DNA from: Ectobius pallidus
Taxonomy: Eukaryota > Arthropoda > Insecta > Blattodea > Ectobiidae
NCBI GenBank assembly: GCA_964059195.1
Contig: CAXKWD010000005.1
Location: 96,981,882 to 97,045,881 of the forward strand
DNA: 64,000 bases
Direction: 5' to 3'
The translations under genes were made by a program, and so were the position numbers. Below are positions 49,160-60,112 of this stretch, in pieces (position 1 is the stretch's first letter; every line of letters begins with the position of its first letter). The notes beneath the pieces are model-generated. The model saw only the letters and a program-made list of their open reading frames with translations, had not been told where the DNA came from and ran no database searches.

Positions 49160-49640
49160 CATATACCTCATCACAAGAGATGTTGAAAATGTTCTCCTCT
49201 TGCATCCACACAATACTGACACCATTTTAGGAAATTTTCTTTTACGCGCATAAGTTCAGCTTCCGAGACAGAGTTAATTTCTCTTGTGATATTGTCTTCA
49301 AGTTCTTCTAATGTATGCTGTTAGAAGAACTTAAAGACAATATCACAAGAGAAATTAACTCTGTCTCGGAAGCTGAAATTATGCGTGTGAAAGAAAATTT
49401 CCTAAAAAGGTGCCCGTATTGTGTGGATGCAAGAGAAGAACATTTCCATCAGCTCTTGTGATGAGGTACGTGGTTATTTTCATTGTAATTTTAACTGTAA
49501 ATGTGAGAACCTGAATCATTACACCGATCGCGGCTTTATTTGCGTAGATATTTCACCCGATCGCTCGAGAGTTGGAGCTGTGCCCGCCGCGTCACAGAAT
49601 CCCGTGTCATTGGCCAACTCTTGTGTGGGACTCACTGTAC
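49160..49640. pseudogene. Tc1/mariner-like transposase C-terminus, head-to-head pair (left arm)
   Basis: 49165-49310 (minus) and 49322-49461 (plus) are inverted copies of the same coding end. It translates to LEELKDNITREINSVSEAEI and then a Cys-rich stretch ending in a stop near 49460. This matches the HTLEELKxNI and C-terminal HFxHLL pattern of insect DDE (Tc1/mariner-group) transposases. After the stop comes the element's 3' flank with AATCATTACACCGATCG, ending in GGCCAACTCTTGTGTGGGAC and TCACTGTA. Confidence 0.75.
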
Positions 49641-50506
49641 CACTTCACTGTGTATTTCCCAGCAATAGTTAATTACCGTATTTACTCCAATATAATGCAC
49701 CCTCGAATTTAATGCGCACCCTGATTTTGAAACTTAAAATCATAAAAAAAGAGTTTGTTAGCGAATGTAATGCGCATCAATAGGAGGATATTTTATTTGG
49801 AATTTTGTCACAGTATGTATAGAATAATGAACCAACACATAAACATTTACAGTTAACTGCCAGTTTTAGGCCTACAAGTAGGCCTATAGGCAGGGTTGTA
49901 AAAAAGCCGGCTAAAATTGAAAAAGACCTGACCAGTGGTTTTATTCAATTTTAGCCGGTTAAAAATCATTATTTTAGCTGGCTAAAATTAAATTTTGCCG
50001 GCTAAAATCAATTTTTCCTGGTTGGGGGATGTGGGAGCGGGTTGAAATTTTGAAAAAATTATATTTAGGGCCCTATGGGGTTTAGAGGGAAACTTTGTCT
50101 GCATAAATTAGACACCAATGATTCAGTTGGTTGTGGGGGTGAGGGTGGAAATTCAAAATTTTTAAAACCATGTCTTGTGGGGTATCGTTGAAAAGCTCTT
50201 GATGAATAATCTTTAAATCAACTAGTTTCTCGATAGCGCTCATATAAGGAGAGATTTGAATTTTTGAAAGTCAAAAACACTTTAAAATATACCTCAGCCA
50301 ATAGGTATCCGAAATGAATTCATGAGGACCAACTGAGGCTAAAATTACCAATTAAATAAAGTTTGAAATATTAAAGATAATAGTTAAATATCTTTAGAAC
50401 TATAATCCTTGGCCAAATTAAAAATGAAATAATAAAAGATATCAATTAATACATAATTAACAACTCTCTTTTTATAAAAGGGATTTTTTATACTTATTTC
50501 TCCATC

Positions 50507-50734
50507 AATTACACAAATCTGAAGCGTAATCACCTATCGCTGGAATTTTGTCAAGCCACAGAATCTTTACATCGTATGCCGGCCAGTTCTGCATCAATCG
50601 AAAGAGTATTTTCTTCATTTGGGTTAATACAAACAAAATTGAGAAACAGACTAGGCAATGAAAAAGCCCAGAAGCTTGTATACATCAACAGGCAGAATAA
50701 AGCAAATATGCAAGAGTCTTATGATGAATGGTGA
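50507..50734 (+). pseudogene. hAT transposase C-terminal fragment
   Basis: In frame: SLHRMPASSASIERVFSSFG, then LRNRLGNEKAQKLVYI and a stop at 50732. SSASIERVFSxFG and LRNRLGxEKAxKLVxI are the hAT C-terminal (dimerisation) signature. There is no upstream catalytic part. It is the core from which the surrounding inverted composite appears to be built. Confidence 0.85.
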
Positions 50735-51364
50735 ATTAACCATATTTATTCAAATATAACGTGCCCTATTTTTGTCCATTTGTAGATTTCAATACTGAGT
50801 TGTGCGTTAAATTCTAGTACAAATCCGTTTCGTAGGTCGGAGGTAATATTGATCTACATAACAATGCATTGCTATAATTCTCGACTTCGTTCATTTTATC
50901 GTTAGCCTACAGCATATGAAATTTAATTTCTGAAACATAATGAAAAAATTGTTTTTGTCAGTTCTATAGTGCAAATGTGGAATATTGTGCATTGTCGATT
51001 TTAAACTCATTTAAGTGCGGTATCAGCTTTTATTGTGAAACATTCATTTAACGTTTTGTTTGTCCATTTAGCATTAAAAAATAAGCACCTTCGAGGATTC
51101 CAGTGATGAACACATTAGTGAATAATGATGAGCCATGCCTATAGGCCTACTTGTAGGCCTAAAACTGGCAGTTAACTGTAAATGTTTATGTGTTGGTTCA
51201 TTATTCTATAAATACTGTGACAAAATTCCAAATAAAATATCCTCCTATTGATGCGCATTATATTCACTAACAAACTTTTTTTTTATGATTTTAAGTTTCA
51301 AAATCAGGGTGCGCATTAAATTCGAGGGTGCATTATATTGGAGTAAATATGGTAATTAACTATT

Positions 51365-52060
51365 GCTGGGAATTACACAGTGAGTCCCGTGCAAGAGTTG
51401 GCCAATGACGCAGGATTCTGCGACGCGGCGGGCTCAGCTACAACTCCCGATCGATCGGGTGAAATACCTACGCAAATAAAGCCGCAATCGGTGTAAAGAT
51501 TCAGGTTCTCACATTTACAGTTAAAATTACAATGAAAATAACCACGTACCTCATCACAAGAGCTGTTGGAAATGTTCTTCTCTTGCATCCACACAATACT
51601 GGCACCTTTTTAGAAAATTTTCTTTCAAATGCATAATTTCAGCTTCCGAGACAGAGTTAATTTCTCTTGTGATATTGTCTTTAAGTTCTTCTAACAGCTT
51701 GTGACTATTATTTGTGGGGAAACTTCAAAAATAAAGTGTATAGGTCAATTTCCCATACATTAGAAGAACTTGAAGACAATATCACAAGAAAAATTGACTC
51801 TATTTCGGAAGCTGAAATTATGCGCGTAAAAGAAAATTTCCTAAAATGGTGCCAATATTGTGTGGATGCAAGAGGAGAACATTTTCAACATCTCTTGTGA
51901 TGAGGTACATAGTTATTTTCATTGTAATTTTAACTGTAAATGTGAGAACCTGAATCATTACACCGATCGTGGCTTTATTTGCTGTGCCCGCCGCGACGCA
52001 GAAACCCATGTCATTGGCCAACTCTTGCGTTGGACTCACTGTATTAAATTACACTAAGTT
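51365..52060. pseudogene. Tc1/mariner-like transposase C-terminus, head-to-head pair (right arm)
   Basis: The minus copy lies at 51375-51700 and the plus copy at 51712-52050, joined by TGGGGAAACTTC. The plus copy has the longest coding piece: NFKNKVYRSISHTLEELEDN and the ending HFQHLL with a stop at 51898, typical of the WGYLKDKVYRxxPHTLEEL block of insect DDE transposases. The minus copy ends in CAGTGAGTCCCGTGCAAGAG, the element terminus. At 51742 it preserves the site into which the 60334 transposon inserted in another copy. Confidence 0.8.
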
Positions 52061-52083
52061 AAATACAATTTCAGGTTTTTGAG

Positions 52084-52586
52084 CTTGCAACTTTTAAATT
52101 TGTGATGTTTGGAAATAACAACATGAAAGAAACTTCAATTATTTTTACTCAATTTGATTTTATCCAGATAAAATGCCTGGCATTTTTCAAGTGGATAAAA
52201 CTGGTAGCTCTGCATTTGCACTCAGTAGGCCTAAGTAGGCCTACTACAGGTTCTGAGCTTGTAACTTTTAAATTTGTGATGTTTGGAAATATAAGCATGA
52301 AAGGAACTTCAATTATTTTTATTCAATTTGATTTTAGCCGGATAAAATGCCTGGCTTTTTTCAAGTGGATAAAACTGGTAGCTCTGCATTTGCACTCAGT
52401 AGGCCTAAGTAGGCCTACTACAGGTTCTGAGCTTGTAACTTTTAAATTTGTGATGTTTGGAAATAAAAACATGAAAGGAACTTCAATTATTTTTATTCAA
52501 TTTGATTTTAGCCGGATAAAATGCCTGGCTTTTTTCAAGTGGATAAAACCGGTTAAAACCAGGCCGGCTTTTTCATAACAACCCTG
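52084..52586. repeat. 174-bp tandem repeat, about 2.9 units, ending at the hAT terminus
   Basis: Units start at 52084, 52258 and 52432. Each carries TTTAAATTTGTGATGTTTGG, ATAAAATGCCTGGC and, in the first two, CAGTAGGCCTAAGTAGGCCT. The last unit runs into the hAT end. A 158-codon frame crosses the array but is only a repeat artefact. The left arm of the palindrome has one unit. Confidence 0.92.
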
Positions 52587-53346
52587 GCAATGTGTCACGT
52601 GTTTGTCATGCACAGGGATGTTTGTTTCTACTCAATGATGTCTGTCTTCGAAGGTGACTACTGACGTACCTATTGGTTTCCAGCCTACAAGTTTGTTTAC
52701 AACAAAACAAGTTTGTTTTGGTCTCCTCTACAATCCACAGCAGTTTGTGTATGGAATTTTGCAACACTCTGTATTTGGATTGGCAGCACACTTAATAATT
52801 TGGGTATTGAGCTGTTTACAAATTAGTATAATGTAATATAACAGGTCTGCTTCAAAAATATTATGTTTAACTTACCGTGTAAAAGTGTTATAATTGTGGT
52901 AATGGATTTCTGTGCACTTAATGGTAAGAACTGATTATAACACTGAATTACTTTGGCTTGTAAGACTGTAGCTTCAACTCTGGAAACTCTGTTCAACATA
53001 TGTATGTAATCCATACTCAAATATTCTATTTTTACATATGTGCAGAAAAAAAATTCACCTAACAAATTCCCACAAGTTTTTTTCTTTGTTCTGCATGGAA
53101 ATTTCCTGCTCGTTCGAATGGTGCAAAGCATTCAGCTGTATCTAGTTTACTTTTTGAGATATCATGGTTTTTATAAGGAGACGCGACTGCCTTTTTATAG
53201 TTTCAATTTTTAAGTTTACATGCCCATAACAACGTTTCTGTAAGTGTTAGACAAATTCTGACACCAGATTTGAACTTAGCAGTCGTTTTTGCATTGGAAT
53301 GATCATAATAATATATTTGACTGCGCACAATGTGCATTAGTGTGTA
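52587..53346. other. Unassigned DNA
   Basis: No gene recognised on either strand. Confidence 0.4.
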
Positions 53347-54197
53347 TTAATCACTATTGATTAAGTCACTTATTGAGCGCGATCTCATGGGGCACTCTGT
53401 TATATGATATTTTCCACATCTGTCTCCACACATTTTACACCTGCATTCATCACCTGGGTCATGATACCTCTGTATCAGGCAAATCTTAAAATGAAAACCA
53501 TGCGTGGCCAGATCCGTCACTATGCGTCTCATTTGGTAGTTTGTCTCTGCCCATTCCCTATTCATCATTGCATCTGTCCTATAAAAGTCTTCTTCTATCT
53601 CTTCCCTCTTCCTCCTCAGTTCTTCTTTTAGGTTTTTGAAGCTTTCGGTAGGTGGTAACTGTAACTTTAGTCGTAGATCGTCTACAAGGTATGTCTCTCT
53701 AGCCAGTACATAGACCAACCGGGAGGGTGTATACTTGGACAAACCCAATATTCTCTTCAGGTATCTAGCTTTGATCCCTTCTATGGTCCTTAGTTGCTTG
53801 AGGGTTATGTACTCCCAGATTATCTCCAGACCATAAGTGAGAGTCGGACAGACTTTTCCCTCAAACAGTCATATCGCAGTATCCAAGGACATCAGCGTAG
53901 GGTTGGTCACGTCGTATATGGATCTGATAGCTGCCACTAGCCGCTCCTTAATATGTATTGAAAACGCTTTTCCAGTTGTTTGGATTGTCATTCCAAGATA
54001 CTTAAATGAACTTTTTATTTTAAGCTGATTTCCATTACATGTGACTCTTTCTTGTCCAGTTAGCCTTCCTCCTTTCCTGAACACTACGAGATTCGTCTTT
54101 TGTTCGTTGATTTTGATCTCATTTCTCTTAGCCCATTCTGACAGATGGTCCATTGCAGTTTGGAGATCCGTTAAGTCCTCTGAAGCTAGCGCCATAT
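53347..54197 (-). pseudogene. LINE reverse-transcriptase C-terminal half, one nonsense codon
   Basis: One minus-strand frame runs from about 54197 to 53347: MALASEDLTDLQTAMDHLSE (just after the FADD box, which is missing), FKYLGMTIQTTGK, TLTYGLEIIWEY, RYLKRILGLSKYTPSRLVY and finally a Cys/His cluster CKMCGDRCGKYHITEC. It is broken only by TGA at 53871-53869 where an Arg CGA is expected (CpG decay). The 5' truncation at the catalytic box suggests incomplete reverse transcription. It is a different LINE family from the one at 2-1162. Confidence 0.88.
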
Positions 54198-54465
54198 TGG
54201 AATGATCATGTGTTATGGTTCTGCTAACATTCACAGGCATGGTACAAGCAAAAAGTAACAGTCTGCACACAAAACCTACTCCTGTCCCGACTCTATTCTT
54301 CCTAAAACATGATATTTTCAAAGAACTGTATCTCCGAATCTATAACAGACACGATGCTAAAAATTCAGATCTTTGTTTCTCATGCATATGGGAACCACAC
54401 TACAAATTTTCATCAAAATCTGAGACCAGAGGGTTACATGCCCTGGATGAATTGAGGTGGAATGA

Positions 54466-55110
54466 CCCTCTACTAACTGAGCTAAGCCGGAGTTCAATTC
54501 ACAGCCCCAGATGGAACCTTCCTCCTATGATTGAATGACCTTAGTGGTCTACCTCACAGACAGACAAGTTATGTCATATGCAGTACTGTGAGGCACACTA
54601 ATTAGTGATTTTTGTGACCGGGCTCCCACTGTTATTGTACAGTTAACATTCAAGATGGATATATGTAAGCATTCATGAACCACAGATTATTGTCTCTGTT
54701 GGACATTACATGAGAATATTATAGGAGAAAAATTCCTCCGACACTGGGACTTGAACCCAGGACCTTTGGCTATTCTCTGTTCCTATAATATTCTCATGTA
54801 ATGTCCAACAGAGACAATAATCTGTGGTTCATGAATACTTACATATATCCATCTTGAATGTGAACTGTACAATAACAGTGGGAGCCCGGTCACAAAAATC
54901 ACTACTTAGTGTGCCTCACAGTACTGCATATGACATAACTTGTCTGTCTGTGAGGTAGACCGTTAAGGGCATTCAATCATAGGAGGAAGGTTCCATCCGG
55001 CACTGTAAATTGAACTCCGGCTTAGCTCAGTTGGTAGGGCATTGGCGTGAATAACCAAAGGTCCTGGGTTCAAGTCCCAGTGTCGGAGGAATTTTTCTCC
55101 TATAATATTC
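54466..55110. mobile_element. Palindromic dimer of tRNA-derived SINE family B
   Basis: Arms 54470-54760 and about 54785-55085 are reverse complements: AATAATCTGTGGTTCATGAA, CAGTGGGAGCCCGGTCAC and GCATATGACATAACTTGTCT occur in both. tRNA-like heads lie at the outer ends (plus-strand head 55014-55087, with GGTTCAAGTCCCAG) and a truncated head lies at the centre (54735-54775). The plus head folds as a cloverleaf-like sequence, but its repetitive context argues against a working tRNA gene. Confidence 0.88.
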
Positions 55111-55138
55111 TCGCCGTATTATAACTTAAAATATGGCT

Positions 55139-55554
55139 TAATTGATGCAGGAAAGTTTCCTTGCACCAACACTGCTCTTTTCATAACTAATAAAATATCT
55201 CAAAATTATAAAAACCGATTCTTGCATTAAAACTCATGAAATATCCCCTAACATAACTGAAATATACAAAGCTTCCTTCACTGCTCAACATTCACTCTGG
55301 TGTAGTGGTTAAGACTCCAAGCTATAATGCTCGAATCCTGGTAGATCCAAAATTTACTATTAGGAATAGGTCTCTAATAGATAGGTAGGGTGAGAGGAAG
55401 AGAGAAAGAAGACTGGAAATCAAGAGAATAAAGGAGAAATAAGTTTTTTTTCCGGTTCACCAGTTGCGTAGTACGTGGCGCTACCATCGCTGCTAGTAGC
55501 GCGGGTTGGAGTGGGGGACTCGTGCGTGGTCTGTTCTACCGTTTTCCCCTTTTT
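55139..55554. repeat. Dispersed repeat, copy 2 (related to 45595-46080)
   Basis: It aligns with copy 1 through CTTGCACCAACACTGCTCTT, GATTCTTGCATTAA, CTTCACTGCTCAAC and GATAGATAGGTAGGGTGA. It includes a purine-rich tract near 55388-55440. It abuts the Penelope-like relic. Confidence 0.7.
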
Positions 55555-55999
55555 GTTTGAATTGCCTCCCTGTTTGGCCTATGTAGGCCTACACCTTGTT
55601 ACAATCTGTACAAGTTAGTTTATATACCCCATTTTCTGAAAATTTGTCTATTATATTAGAACAAGCATTGTAAAGTTTATTATTTTTGTGTTATTGGTAC
55701 GAAAGGAAATATTTTAATTCTTTTTTGAAATGTTTGGTAATTATGTGTACTTTATTGTCAATATATTATGTAAAAGTTGCAAATTTTCTATTGTTTTTTC
55801 TGTGATAGGACTTAATCTTGAGGTTTTTGTTTGCTTTTCCCATGTTCTTACTTTCTGCTTTCTTAATAATTTGAGTATGATGTCTCTTTTATAATAGTTA
55901 TTGCCAGCTGTTTGAAGAATAGTGTTAAGTAGTTTTGTCTGCTCATTGGTATGTTTATATTGTTGAATCTTTTTGATTACTATTATTTCTGTCTCAAAA
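55555..55999 (-). pseudogene. Penelope-like element: RT end and GIY-YIG endonuclease relic
   Basis: Minus-strand frames, with two or three frameshifts, read ILQTAGNNYYKRDIILKLLR, then ITKHFKKELK, SFRTNNT, then SENGVYKLTCTDCNK, a stop, and AYIGQTGRQFK. FRTNN followed by GVYKLTCxDCxKxYIGQTGR is the hallmark of Penelope-like retroelements, where a GIY-YIG nuclease follows the RT. The stop codon is inside a TAGGCCTA palindrome (55584-55591). It is a decayed fragment. Confidence 0.82.
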
Positions 56000-56563
56000 T
56001 TTGTCCTTTCAACTGTTCAGTTGTAACGCCCACTACAATATGGATTCTAAGCTCCAGAATCCAATGTAGGAAGATAACACTGGGGACAGCTGAAAGTTGC
56101 ATAAACGTAATTATCAGGACTCGGTTTAGGGTACTCAAGTCTAGAAAGTTAAGAACGCTTTGGAGTTGGAGTGTGGCGTTGCCTCAACATGTAAAAATTC
56201 AGTCATTGTAAGGCACAAAATAATTGTTCACATTTACAGTAATAAATGGGCTATATGCATTACAGTTCTAGTTTAGAAATGATTTGCCTAACATTATGTG
56301 TTTCAGTGTACATTATAATATACATGTTTTAAAGAAAAGGAAATACATACATACAGCTCATATTTTCTGGTCTTGTACCACTTTTCTAATCTAATTCAGT
56401 GATTGTCTTAACAAGGTCTTAAGGAATTTTTCTTAGAGTTGACTCCTGAAAGACTTTTTTAGCCATGTGTTTTTCAAGAAACGTTATAGCCTACAATATT
56501 TTATTTTCGAACTTGTTGAAAGTGGTGTTGATATGTACGTAACTGTCGATAACGTTTGGTCTA
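56000..56563. other. Unassigned DNA
   Basis: The 86-codon frame at 55951 overlaps the relic antisense and is not a gene. Nothing else recognised. Confidence 0.4.
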
Positions 56564-57000
56564 TTAAGTGGAAGGAAAGGAAATAGACATTAAATCCATG
56601 TCTGGGATATTAATACAAGTAAGAATCAGCTTGAAAAATTTCATGTCATAACCGGGATTTGAACACGGATCTTCAGCTAACGCGCTGATGCTCTACCATT
56701 GAGCTACCATGACAACATGCCAGCTTGACATCAAATTCCTCAACTGATTCAGAAGACAAGGCAAACCACAGGCGGTTTCTCTCCATTGAGAACACACATC
56801 CAAATGGCGTCCTACCCTTGTAGGTACTTTGAAGCCTAGTTATTATTTATATATACTATTAATTAAGTGGAAGGAAAGGAAATAGACATTAAATCCATGT
56901 CTGGGATATTAATACAAGTAAGAATCAGCTTGAAAAATTTCATGTCATAACCGGGATTTGAACACGGATCTTCAGCTTAACGCTGATTCTTACTTGTATT
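56564..57000 (-). repeat. Direct repeat containing a tRNA-like sequence
   Basis: 56564-56690 and 56864-56985 are nearly identical, 300 bp apart (AAGTGGAAGGAAAGGAAATA and AACCGGGATTTGAACACGG). At 56645-56713 the minus strand has a tRNA-like form: acceptor ends GTCATGG/TTATGAC, A box GGTAGCTCAATGG, anticodon-type stem TCAGC/GCTGA and B box GTTCAAATCC. The loop has 6 nt and it is repeated, so I read it as a SINE head. Confidence 0.7.
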
Positions 57001-58004
57001 AACGTTTGGTTTGATGTTCAATGTCTTTTTTGATATTGAAGACATGCCTTGAATGTGTAATTTAATATTTCCCCTGTGGAATCACAGCGTTTTTCAAACA
57101 GTTGAGTTCTGCCTGTCCATATATTTTTTGTGCGCAATATGCAAAATGCGGTGTTGTTTCCTTTCACATCCGAATCTCTCTTAAGTTCCTTCTAAGTTCC
57201 TAAGCTTCGTGCTCTCAGTTTTCAGCATGTTTCTCAGTAATGTGAATTTCAAAATAGCGGATTTAACACTAACATGAATCCTGAAATAATGAAGCAAAAG
57301 AAATAGGAAACTGTGGATTCTTTACTTATGGGATAGCAAGTATAGTATGTATGGACCCAAGCTAAGTAGCAACTAGGAAGTATCGGTAATGAACTATTTT
57401 ATGAAACATACTGCATGCTCTCACACCACGAGCCATGACGTCATTTATACTCCATGCATTGCAAACTTCAATCTTGTAGCTTTTTGACCCTATGCCGAGC
57501 CCTGTTAATATGAATTTTATGCATTGATTTTGTTCAAAAAAACTTCACCATAGGCACCATGTCTTCCTTTCACTCCAATGTCCTGGTTCAGTTCTCGTAG
57601 GGTCATAATTATTACCGGTAATCCGAATCCCAGGACTGGAATTAAGAGGGATGGTACAAAACATTTTCTGAGAAAAGTCTGACACACATGTTACAGAAAT
57701 AAAAAATATTAATTCATTATTTACATGTGATAATAGCCTATTTGGGTTTTCAAAATTTGATGTAAATTGCTGGCAATCTTCAAACAGCAGTTCTGTGAAG
57801 TTAGGGTTCTACTGTATGTTCTATGATGTACCAAAAAGGATTACAGATTTTACAACTGTTTTTAATTATTAGCCTACTATTAATTCAACAAAATATTTTC
57901 TCCATAGATTTTTTCATATTTGTCTCTCCTTGTTCCCTAGACTGCTGTGGTTCTATTTAATATGTCTTGTGTTTGACAAAATAATTCCAAGCCTTGTTTC
58001 CACT
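57001..58004. other. Unassigned DNA
   Basis: No gene or repeat boundary recognised. Confidence 0.4.
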
Positions 58005-58008
58005 TTAA

Positions 58009-58235
58009 GGACTCGGCCTAGGTGGAACAGTCAGTGAGGCACTGGCTTTCTGTTCCTAAGTTTGCAGGCTCAATCCCAGCCTATATGATGGCATACATTT
58101 ACACACACATATATGTGTGTGTAAATGTGTCAGTAGATTTAGAGGCATATAAAACAACTCCTTGGGACAAAATTCTTGCACATTAGCCATGAACAATCCT
58201 AAGTAGTGGTACTCAACCATCATTAAATAAGCATA
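58009..58235 (+). mobile_element. tRNA-derived SINE (family C), copy 2
   Basis: GACTCGGCCTAGGTGGAACA is a decayed A-box arm. It is followed by TTGCAGGCTCAATCCCAGCC (B box), GATGGCATACATTTA, GTCAGTAGATTTAGAGGCAT, CTCCTTGGGACAAAATTCTT and the end CATCATTAAATAAGCATA. It has the same order as the minus-strand copy at 46257-46486 but is more diverged, with a (CA)n/(TG)n hairpin inside. Confidence 0.82.
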
Positions 58236-58741
58236 AACCCATTGGAGGAGATTATGTCACCAGTACATAATATGTTATGCATTTATAATTTGTTCATTAC
58301 TGGAAATGTCCAGAAAGGTTTTTTTTTTTTTTTTTTTGGGCATAAAATTGGTTCAGTTATTAAGCTGCTTAAATTCACATTGCATAAAGGTGAAATTAAA
58401 GCCATAATATTTTATAGGGACAACTCTGGGAGGTTATGTGTCTATATTCAAAGGAAGAAATTTCAGCCATTGAACTACATTCTTTTAACATTTATCAATA
58501 TAATATTCCTATAATATGTGAAATAGTAATGAAAGGACTTACCAAATGAGGGATACCGGTACTCCATTTCCTTTATCTAAGGTGAGTCCCATGCAAGAGT
58601 TGGCCAATGACGCGGGTTCCTACGACGCGGCAGGCACAGCTCCCATTCCCGAGCGATCTGGTGAAATATTTACGCTAATAAAGCCGCGATCGGTGTAATG
58701 ATTCAGGTTTTCACATTTACAGTTAAAATTACAATGAAAAT

Positions 58742-60112
58742 AAAATCAGGTAAACTGATGTAAAAAAGTGCCAGTATGTTTTTTTTTAAATCAGTTATGA
58801 CTGCAATTATGATATGCAGAATATGTTTTTTTAATTGATTTACAAGTTAAGCTCCAGATTTATTCATTAAGCAGGGCTTAGGGAAGAACAAAGGTCTAGT
58901 TTTCTTTTTAATCAGATTAAAATCTTCCAGCATCAGCTGAACTGTACAGATTTTGATATCTTGACAATCGCACACTCACATAAAAATACGAAAAAGAAAG
59001 TGAAATTGGCTGGTTTCGGGATTTGAACCATGGAACTCCATAACGTGAGGCCAAAACGTTACCATCTCGGTCACCTGGGTCAGTTTAACGGTCTATAGTT
59101 GTAAGTTATAAGCGCATGTAAAACAATAGTGTTTTTGGTCATAGCTATCTCTATTTTAATTTCCAAAGCCGTAAAATATCACAGTAAAACAATTGACTAT
59201 GTTGTCATGATAAATGATTTGCTTTTTTTTTATATATAAATTCTTTCGAATACGTATATTATCATAAAATAGGCACCAAATTGAGCATTACTCCGAAACA
59301 GGTGAACCGATTTCATCCAGTATCAGTAGACCTCTTCCCATGAACACTATAAATGTGTATACCAAATTCCATAAAAATCCGGTAAAGCGTATTTGAGTTA
59401 CCGCGTTTTTAAAATAGACACTAAATTGGGTTTTACTCCGGTACCGGACAACCGATTTGGTCCAATATCGGTAGACGTCTTCCCATGCACATTATAAATA
59501 AGTATACAAAGTTTCAGGAAAATCCAATAAAGCATATTTGAGTAATCGCGACTTCACATATATTAACATAAAAGGCAATAAATTGGGCATTATTCCGGTA
59601 CTGGCCAACCGATTTGGTTGAACATCAACAGACGTCTTTCCATGGATAGTATAAATGCGTATACAAAGTTTCATAAATATCCGATAAGGCGTATTTGAGC
59701 TATTGCGCCTTTAAAATATACACTAAATTGGGTTTTACTCCGGTACCGGTCAACAGATTAGGTTCAAATTTAACAGAGTACTTTTCATGGATGTCATAAA
59801 TGCGTATACCAAGTTTAATCTAAATCCGATACAGCGTATTTGAATTATGGCGCCTTTCTATTAGAAAGGCGCCATAATCTATTAAAATAGGCACTAAATT
59901 GGGCATTACTCCGGTACCGGTGAACCGATTTGGTTCAATATCAATAGGGTTCTTCCCATTGACATTATAAATGTGTTTTCCAAGTTTCATGAAAATCCGA
60001 AAAAGCGTATTTGAGTTATAGCGCGTACAGACACACGGACAGACAGACAGACAGACGGACAGACATTTTTCGTCCCCCACACAATCTCATAAAGTACCAT
60101 ACTGGCACTTAA
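58742..60112 (-). mobile_element. AAGTGCCAG element, copy 4 (longest, about five array units)
   Basis: It starts AAAATCAGGTAAACTGATG and ends CATACTGGCACTTAATAA. The internal array holds about five units of roughly 110-150 bp (59281-60010), each with ACTCCGGTACCGG and CCGATTTGG, and one unit junction forms a hairpin (ATTATGGCGCCTTTCT, 59845-59878). At 59020-59095 the minus strand has a tRNA-like stretch (CCCAGGTGACCGAGATGGT and ATGGTTCAAATCCCG). The empty site is visible at 51532-51545 (GAAAATAACCACGTACC). Confidence 0.85.
60033..60063. repeat. (ACAG)n microsatellite inside AAGTGCCAG copy 4
   Basis: It is the reverse complement of the (TGTC)n run in copy 1 and occupies the same place relative to the AAGTGCCAG end. 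Confidence 0.88.

Larger units (their letters stand above)
48983..52586. mobile_element. Composite hAT element forming a 3.6-kb interrupted palindrome
   Basis: It starts CAGGGTTGTTATGAAAAAGC and ends with its exact complement GCTTTTTCATAACAACCCTG. The flanks GCAAGTAG and GCAATGTG match 5/8. The inverted arms continue inward through an AT-rich block, a pair of Tc1/mariner-like remnants and a block reading CTCCAATATAATGCACCCTC, down to 49890 and 51137. The centre is a second hAT end (CAGGGTTGT at 49891) with a hAT transposase relic. The right arm is longer because of a 174-bp tandem repeat. Confidence 0.8.

Noticed and set aside
49421..49672. 83-codon frame and its counterparts at 51373 and 51860
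   Set aside because: They are out-of-frame readings across the Tc1/mariner-like coding end and its 3' flank; the conserved frame is the other one.
52102..52578. 158-codon open frame
   Set aside because: It runs through the 174-bp tandem repeat of a hAT arm; the apparent protein repeats are the DNA repeat read in a multiple-of-three period.
55014..55087. Possible tRNA gene (Phe-like anticodon position)
   Set aside because: The same head occurs in several truncated and inverted copies within SINE family B, with base 33 not T and acceptor mismatches.
56645..56713. Possible tRNA gene on the minus strand
   Set aside because: It lies in a directly repeated segment whose second copy is truncated, and the anticodon loop has only 6 bases.
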